Shown piece after piece: positions 57,800-64,000 of a stretch of 64,000 bases of DNA (its first letter is position 1; the number at the start of each line of letters is the position of its first letter). The position numbers were made by a program, and so were the translations under genes. Source of the DNA: Hyalella azteca (taxonomy: Eukaryota; Arthropoda; Malacostraca; Amphipoda; Hyalellidae); contig NW_025944223.1 of assembly GCF_000764305.2 (NCBI RefSeq), forward strand, positions 44,562 through 108,561, read 5' to 3'. The notes beneath the pieces are model-generated. The model was not told the DNA's origin, did not search any database, and saw nothing but the letters and a program-made list of their open reading frames with translations.

Positions 57800-60187
57800 G
57801 AATTCTAAATTCGAAGGTTCATATATTATTTCGATCCACCAAGACCACTTTTTCTACCCAACATCATTATTTGAGGCAAAAAATTAGCTTCTTAAAGGCT
57901 TAAAACATGTACGCTAACTTGCTCAGTTTCTATAAAGTGCCTAATCACTTGGAAGTTGCATGCCTGCACCTTTCACTCAACAATTAAAATTAGACTTACA
58001 AAAAGTATTAGTTAGTTGAAAATTTGTCTCTTAAGTTGACCGCAATGAACTAAACATCATTAAGTAATTATAACTACGCTGCAAAGCAGTCATGCACACT
58101 AAACACGCAATTCAGAGTTCAGACGAGCAGAACTACATATCACATGGGCTACCATGCTACTGAATTAAATACCTAGCTTCTTTCCCGCATCCCACTCCCT
58201 GCATAATCTAGCGGGATGATCAATGCGGACGGTAACCGAGCCCGACTAATAATTCGTACACTTAGTGCAATAGAATGAATAATTATGTTGTTTTAGATCC
58301 AACGAACAAAAATAAACTTTTTGAAGATGATTCTGAAATCCTAACATTTATTGAATTCTAATACGGATCATTAATTATAGCATTGTATTTCCAAAAATCA
58401 AGTATTGCATTTCTTTTAATTGAAAAACATTCTTTTACATCAAAAACAACAAATTTTTTCTTACAGCTCCTCATGAATGACGAATGAATGCTCCTCATAT
58501 TGACGAATAACGATCTCACTCTGTCACTCATATAGCTAAAAATTTTAAATTGAACGATTTTGTCATTTCAAAGACTCCACTGATTACAGAGCTTTAGTTT
58601 TCGCAAGTGTATTCAAGAAAAGTTTCTGAAATAGTGGGAACATTTCCATTATCATTATGAAATAGAAGCATCATTTCCGTTCTTATATATAAACAGGATT
58701 AATAAAATACCTATCAAATCCATCCAATGTCATTCAATTTGTGATGTATGAACGACAGTTTTACTTTCATTCCTATGATGCTCATTTTTACTGGTTTAAG
58801 CTGTAGAATTAAATTAAATTTAAAAATTAATTGAAATTAAATTTTACTAAATCAAATTTAAATATTTAATACACTAGATGGTTCATGCTGTAGAATTAAA
58901 TTCTATTAGAAAAATGTTAAATTAAAAATCTGATTATATTTTTTTAATTCAAAATTAATTTTTATTAAATTATATTGTATTATTAATGCACTATATGGTA
59001 CATGCTCAAGTTTTTATATAATGAAATAGTTTCCCATTTTAAACAACAAACATTTTCTAAAAGACACAAAACGTTCAAAAACGCGTCATGGCAGACAAAA
59101 TCATTCAGAATTTGAAGTGAATTTATTACGATAAATTCAACATAATAAGGCGAAAAATGGAAAAAATTCAAATCTGGAACGTATAAATGGGTTTTTGAAA
59201 TTAAAAAAACTTTCTATCATTTAAATCTCAGAATGGAATGTGAATCAAATCTATTTATTGTGAAATCAAATTAGACACAAACAAAACAAAAGTGTGTGAC
59301 GCCGTCTTGTAATACATAAACATAGCAACACGATGTGAATGTACGCAGTGAAACAGTGGCAGTTTATCACATAATTTTGTGTGATATCAAAAACTTTGTT
59401 GGTATTGTCCAATCGTGAGAATTTTTTACGAATGTGGATGTGTCTTTTTTAAATTTAGAACGTATTCATTGCAAAAATGTGTCAGCTAGCCTACAGATAA
59501 ACGACTAGTTAACTTGACTAGGCGTTGGCAACACAGGATTGGATTTCAAACCACGCGCGATTTCGGAAACAATCAATTTTCATTGCAGTGGAAGGTGGTG
59601 TAATGCGGTGGTAGGGTTGGTTTTTTGATGTGTTTTCTTATATTGACATGAGAATATATTACCTATACAGAATTCCACACTGCAGGCTTAAGGCTAGTAT
59701 AGACAACCGCCAGGTCCTGGACAGGTTCCTAAGGAGTTCTTCACTAATTAGGCGGAACTTTACTTCACTCCTAAATGAGATGACGATCTAAAATTTTCCA
59801 TTCTTTTCTAGGTATTTATTTACAATCCGTGTAAAGGAACAAAAAATATGTAATCTTTGTATAACACCAGTTATGATAGAAAATAATTTTTTACCTCGAT
59901 GTTAATTAAACCCGCGTCTTACCAAAATTTTTGAGACGCAAACGTGTAGTACTATTTATTCTCTATCTGATGTTACTAAATAAATGTCAGAATCAACATC
60001 CATTTTGTAAATATTCATGGCCAAAAAATGTTTTCATCACTGCTAAACAAGAGTTTTCACATTTTCATTGGATGCTAGCGCTGAGCACGTTGAACGTGTC
60101 GTACGCTCATAAATCTCTGGCCTGAAGTGGCAACCCTTGTCTACCCCATAGAGGGTAGAGGGGAAGACATCCTCTACCCCACCTTGC
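57800..60187. other. interior of element A, no frame recognised
   Basis: Very AT-rich. Imperfect AATTAAATT blocks with TAATACACTAGATGGTTCATGC / TAATGCACTATATGGTACATGC duplicates lie near 58.8-59.0 kb. A 64-codon frame at 59931-60125 is not recognisable. Confidence 0.45.
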
Positions 60188-60625
60188 ATGGAGGTAGACA
60201 GGCTGCACTGCTTGCCCTCCCCATGTTCCCTCCTACGGCCCTGTGTTAAAGGGCTAGCTCGTTTAAATTACAGCACTTCATTATTAGGCTTGCAAAATAA
60301 AATGGACATCTCAGTGAAAAGATGCAGTTTTTTCGTAGACAAATATCCAGACGGTCTTGTGGATCATGACCATGTTGTTGAAATCAAATGTCCAAGCTCT
60401 GCATGTTATTTCAAGACAATAAAAGATGCTGTGATTGCTAAAAAATGCAATCATTTGAAAGTCGTTGATGATCAAATAATACTGAACAGAAGGCATTCCT
60501 ACTTCTTCCAAGTTCAAGGTCAGATGAATGTTACCGGACAAAGTAAATGTTATTTCGTGACCTGGATACCAGAAGATATACACATAATTGTCGTTGAATA
60601 TGAACCGATGTTTTGGCTCAAGTGA
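60188..60625 (+). CDS. YqaJ-type (lambda-exonuclease-like) nuclease of a transposon, degenerate
   Basis: A 145-codon frame whose residues from about 48 on match the YqaJ / lambda-exonuclease branch of PD-(D/E)XK nucleases. PDG (D55), EIKCP (E65, K67) and the late SYFFQVQGQMNVTG block (Q108, Q110, Q112) followed by CYFVTWIPED all stand in the family order. The catalytic D-E-K set looks kept. The region before PDG is too short: the N-terminal helices and several residues ahead of PDG are missing, and residues 1-45 do not resemble the family, so the copy is truncated or an upstream exon was lost. YqaJ enzymes act as recombination exonucleases in phages; their role in transposons is not established. 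It sits alone inside element A. Confidence 0.75.
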   Translation: MEVDRLHCLPSPCSLLRPCVKGLARLNYSTSLLGLQNKMDISVKRCSFFVDKYPDGLVDHDHVVEIKCPSSACYFKTIKDAVIAKKCNHLKVVDDQIILNRRHSYFFQVQGQMNVTGQSKCYFVTWIPEDIHIIVVEYEPMFWLK

Positions 60626-61299
60626 ATGGAAGTGCAGCTTAAAAATTTTTACTTAAACAACATGTTACCTTGCATTATCAACGATGATATTGAATATTGA
60701 ATAGATATAGTCAAATGGGGTAAGACAGGATCACAGCCTTCATGGGTAAGAAAGGACCAGCCCATGGCATGCATTCTAATTGCACTGAATTTTATTTGAC
60801 AAAAGAATATGTTAGAGCAATCATTGCCTGTCATTTCAGTGTTTGTTTCAACCCTCTTCTGCAAATAATGAATTTCTGGCTAATTTTCAAAGAAAACCTA
60901 TGTAAAGAAGGGTCACAAAATAGCTAACCCTGTTTGGGAAATAAGCTCTGTCTAATGAAAAAAATTTTTTTGACCAGGTTTGTGGATGTAGGCATGTAAC
61001 CTCAAGTAATAAGCAACTTTTGAGACATACTAGGCTTTGAGACATCAGCTCAGCGGCCCAAGCACCCTTTGCTTTGTGACGCGTCTGCCCAAGTCTATGC
61101 ACAATCAAGTTGTGTTCTATTACTATAATTTTTTCCCTTTATTTATTATAAAGTAAATAAAATATGTTATTTAATTGAAAGAATGGGTATCAAAGCCTAA
61201 ATTACCTTTTGATGAATTGAAAATTCAATGATGAATTTTGCAATCATCACGTCCTTGAACCGGAAAAATGAAATAAATAACATGGAAAAAAATGAAATT

Positions 61300-61566
61300 A
61301 ACGGCACATCATAATGTTTTATGTTTATTTGTTTTTTTAAGATAGCGCTGTAAATAGCAAAGAATGTGCTGGCAGAAGTCGAAGTTCATTGATGACATGT
61401 GCACTGTTGTGAGAGGGCACTACACAGAGTGTAGAGCAGCGCGACGCAGGCCTGCGCTTGCACGACATTCCTTTGACACCACACAGCCAGACGTAAGATA
61501 GAAGTCACGGCAGCGACCGCGATCACCCTTGCTTCGGAGTTTGGGCGGGTCTCCATACCCCCCTTA
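61300..61566. other. right arm of element A
   Basis: GC-richer stretch between the nuclease frame and the right terminus; no frame recognised. Its last part (CCTTAATGTGTCGGAATT) is shared with the left end of element B. Confidence 0.5.
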
Positions 61567-61698
61567 ATGTGTCGGAATTGAATATAACGCGTTTACCCTA
61601 ATGCATTTTTGACAATTATTTTGTAAATAGTTTTGAGATTCCAAATCAACATGACAAAAATTCTGCAAATGAAACAACTTTTTTAAAATTGATACATA

Positions 61699-62951
61699 GG
61701 GTAAACGAGGTATAGGTATTCTGTCACATTAAGGACGCATCAAGAAATGAAAAACTATAAAAAAATAACTGTATGCGTTACTCAAGTTCTGTTTGCTTTA
61801 TGTGACTCTCAAAACACCGCACTACGCGTCAGCAATGACGAAACATCAAAATGTTGCCATATTTATTTAAAAGTTTAAAAGCCTTTAGAACGCAAACCTA
61901 CCAAATCCCTATATTCCGTCATAGTGTGTGGATATATTCGGCACGTGGTGAGGCGTATTCCGTCCGCGCTTCAAATTCTACTGATACGTAATGCCGTCAT
62001 CCACGTGTTCGAATTCCGTTCGCTGTGTGAGCTGTATTGGAATACAACACGGCTTTGAATTAGAACGCTAATGAATATTGAACACTACTTAATTAAGCTT
62101 TTGATTAACAACTATTAAGGGGACCGTCTAACCTAAAATTTTCAATTTAGGCGTTTTCCACTTTTTGGGCTCATCTTAAAGCTCACTTTTCAACGCATTC
62201 AACGGTACCAGAATCATCCCTGTGCGTCAAAAAATGATTTCGTGACAGCTTCCCAAAGAAGGGCAGTTTTTAGGCCCTTTAAGAAATGATTTCTTCAAAA
62301 GGTGGAAGTATCAATATATATATTTATTTATTTTGGCAACTTGATTAAATTTAATTAAATTAAATTTTTATGTTTCTAATTTTTCATTTGCTTAAACTGA
62401 ATTTTAATTATAAAGAAAAATTTTGTTTACTGATCGCATTTATTGAATTCTTCAAGTGCGATTTAAACCTTCAATAGGCAAAATTTGCAAAAAAAATCAT
62501 AGAAATAAATATATTGTATAATACTTCTTACTTTCTTGAAATGGTTACTGAAATTTTAATTTTTGGATATTTCAATGCTTGCCCACTAAAGGGTTAAAGG
62601 ATTCCTAATATATTCACAGACCTATTTAAAAGTCTCAAACCATAATATTCTTCCTATACAAACAGTTATTCACTATTTGGTAGAGCAAGGTACACTGTCA
62701 AATTTGACACATTTTTCGATGATCTCACTGGGTAGCATGCATTGTCTCTCTTTGGATCTCAATATTTTCCTGCTAGATGGCCAAGACCTAGTGTTTTGGC
62801 AGTAGGCTAGTTTGACGCGCAAATGTATGACATCACCATTTCAACCATCAACAAACGCATGGAACTAAAACAAAGCTTAATATAAAGGAAAAACTAGAGA
62901 GCTGACGGAATTACCACAATGTCGGAATATACCGCGTTTAGTCGTTTACCC
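61699..62951 (-). mobile_element. non-autonomous derivative of element A, inverted (element B)
   Basis: Flanked by TA on both sides. Read on the minus strand it follows the first 0.9 kb of element A (56895-57790), then jumps to the right terminus (TTAATGTGACAGAATAC...GTTTACCC). It is therefore an internal-deletion derivative in the opposite orientation, 100 bp from element A. Shared blocks include GTAGAGCAAGGT-CACTGTCAA, CCACGTGTTCGAATTCCG and AACGCATACGGTTATTTTT. No coding part remains. Confidence 0.85.
62118..62605. mobile_element. about 490-bp segment in element B absent from element A
   Basis: Homology to element A breaks between the GATTAACAACTATTAAGG block and AGGATTCCTAATATATTCAC. Element A has about 150 unrelated bases there. 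The segment starts GGGGACCGTCTAACCTAAAA. It could be a nested insertion or a part of the parent element lost from A. Confidence 0.55.
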
Positions 62952-62953
62952 TA

Positions 62954-64000
62954 CATAACTTATTCTAAATATACCTGATGACCTAAGTGCACAAAAATTT
63001 GGGATACAGGGTGCGTACTGACATTTAGAAAAAAAATTACCTACATGACTTTTCCAAGACTCTCCATGACCATCAATATAATTTTACAAGACTCGTATAC
63101 AAGAGGTTTAGCAGAGGTAGAATACATCTACTTTTAACAGAAATTTCGCGGCCCGAGATCTCCCATTTATAGGCAAGTTTGAAATCTCGTGGCTCGGAAG
63201 TCAGGTAAAATATATTGATTTAGAAATGTCGTGGCTCCGAAATGGGTCACGTGATGTGTGATGGAAGGGCAAGCCAGCGGTTGGCAGTTGTCGGCAGCAA
63301 AACGATAAAGAATAGTGCACCGGCCGATGTATCACTGTATCACTTGAGCTCATGTTGTTGCCACGTGCGGTTGTGCAGTGATAACTCCTAATCCTGTTTC
63401 CACAACAACTAGGCTTGGCGCCGGTCTGCGATGCATGGTGGCTTGATACCTGTAAGTATTATTATCATCATATACATATGGCCTTATCAATAGTTCGTTT
63501 TGAACAGAACGTAGACTAGTAGTAGAATTATATTGTGAATGGTCTTTAACATGATTCAATTATAAAGTTCGGAAAACTATCCCGATTACGCCTTACCTTA
63601 CCAGCCGTATTCTCTGTCCACGAAACTTGGAAGAAATCATAGGTATATGACCGGTGTCTGGTGCTTCTTAGCTCTAATATAGTATTGTTTCAATTTTAAG
63701 CCTCTAATCTATGTACTCCTAAATTATTTCTAGAAAATTTTATTACTCGTTTTTGATTCAATGAAAAACTATTAAATAGTTTATGCCGCGTACAAATTTA
63801 TTGACCAAAAACGTTTACCATCCTGAAATGAGGTCGGACTGCAAGTTTGGTAGTTCAAACTTCAATGAAACCAAAGCCACTAACTTAACAGTGCTGACAG
63901 GTGACTGTGACTATGCTACTATAGGATACCATATTTTAATAACATGAAAAAAAGTTTAACAAGGAGTGTTCAACTGTAAGCAAAAACATCATTTATTGAG
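62954..64000. other. no gene seen
   Basis: A 69-codon minus-strand frame at 63350-63559 is not recognisable. No repeat noted. Confidence 0.45.

Larger units (their letters stand above)
56895..61598 (+). mobile_element. 4.7-kb DNA transposon with YqaJ nuclease (ISL2EU-like), element A
   Basis: Inverted ends GGGTAAACGCGGTATATTCCGACA and, on the other strand, GGGTAAACGCGTTATATTC-CCGACACA, with TA on both sides (56893-56894 and 61599-61600) as a likely 2-bp target duplication. It holds a degenerate YqaJ-type nuclease frame near 60.3-60.6 kb; transposons of the ISL2EU group are known to carry such a nuclease beside their transposase. I see no transposase frame, so the element is probably dead. 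The superfamily is an inference from the nuclease, the TA duplication and the termini. Confidence 0.7.

Overview
The window is nuclear DNA from an animal, most likely an arthropod; that placement is an inference. The two real genes are split by GT-AG (and one apparent GC-AG) introns, lie far apart and are surrounded by decayed transposons of animal-type families (hAT, CR1/L2-like LINE, a YqaJ-nuclease DNA transposon, tRNA-derived SINE) and many minisatellites. I see no operons, Shine-Dalgarno context, rRNA or CRISPR. The assembly carries three isolated N bases. Two of them sit beside a 38-bp Tn5 mosaic-end palindrome, which is the junction adapter of a mate-pair library.

Layout. 1-36 kb holds no gene I can recognise. 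It has short tandem repeats, an interspersed repeat seen in three copies, a broken packaging-ATPase relic of Maverick/Polinton or adintovirus type (about 11.4-12.1 kb), two SINE-like copies, two LINE reverse-transcriptase remnants and a decayed hAT element that ends about 130 bp before the first gene. 36.1-50.3 kb (+) holds an SH3BGR/SH3BGRL-family gene. It has a 45-nt first exon, an 8-kb first intron full of repeats, four further shared exons, and two alternative 3'-terminal exons coding different acidic tails (241 or 235 residues). 51.8-56.1 kb (-) holds a complete seven-exon UTP11 gene (261 residues), an SSU-processome protein. The two genes converge, with about 1.5 kb between them. 56.9-63.0 kb holds two related TA-flanked DNA transposons in opposite orientation. 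The larger keeps a degenerate YqaJ-type nuclease reading frame; the smaller is a deletion derivative with a further insertion.

The genes do not form a pathway. What stands out is repeated duplication of splice-site DNA: a diverged second copy of SH3BGRL exon 1 with its donor, a 17-bp minisatellite that repeats the exon-2 donor, and a partial second copy of UTP11 exon 3 with an intact donor. The exon models were built by reading the sequence and checking phase and family resemblance; no transcript data or search was available.
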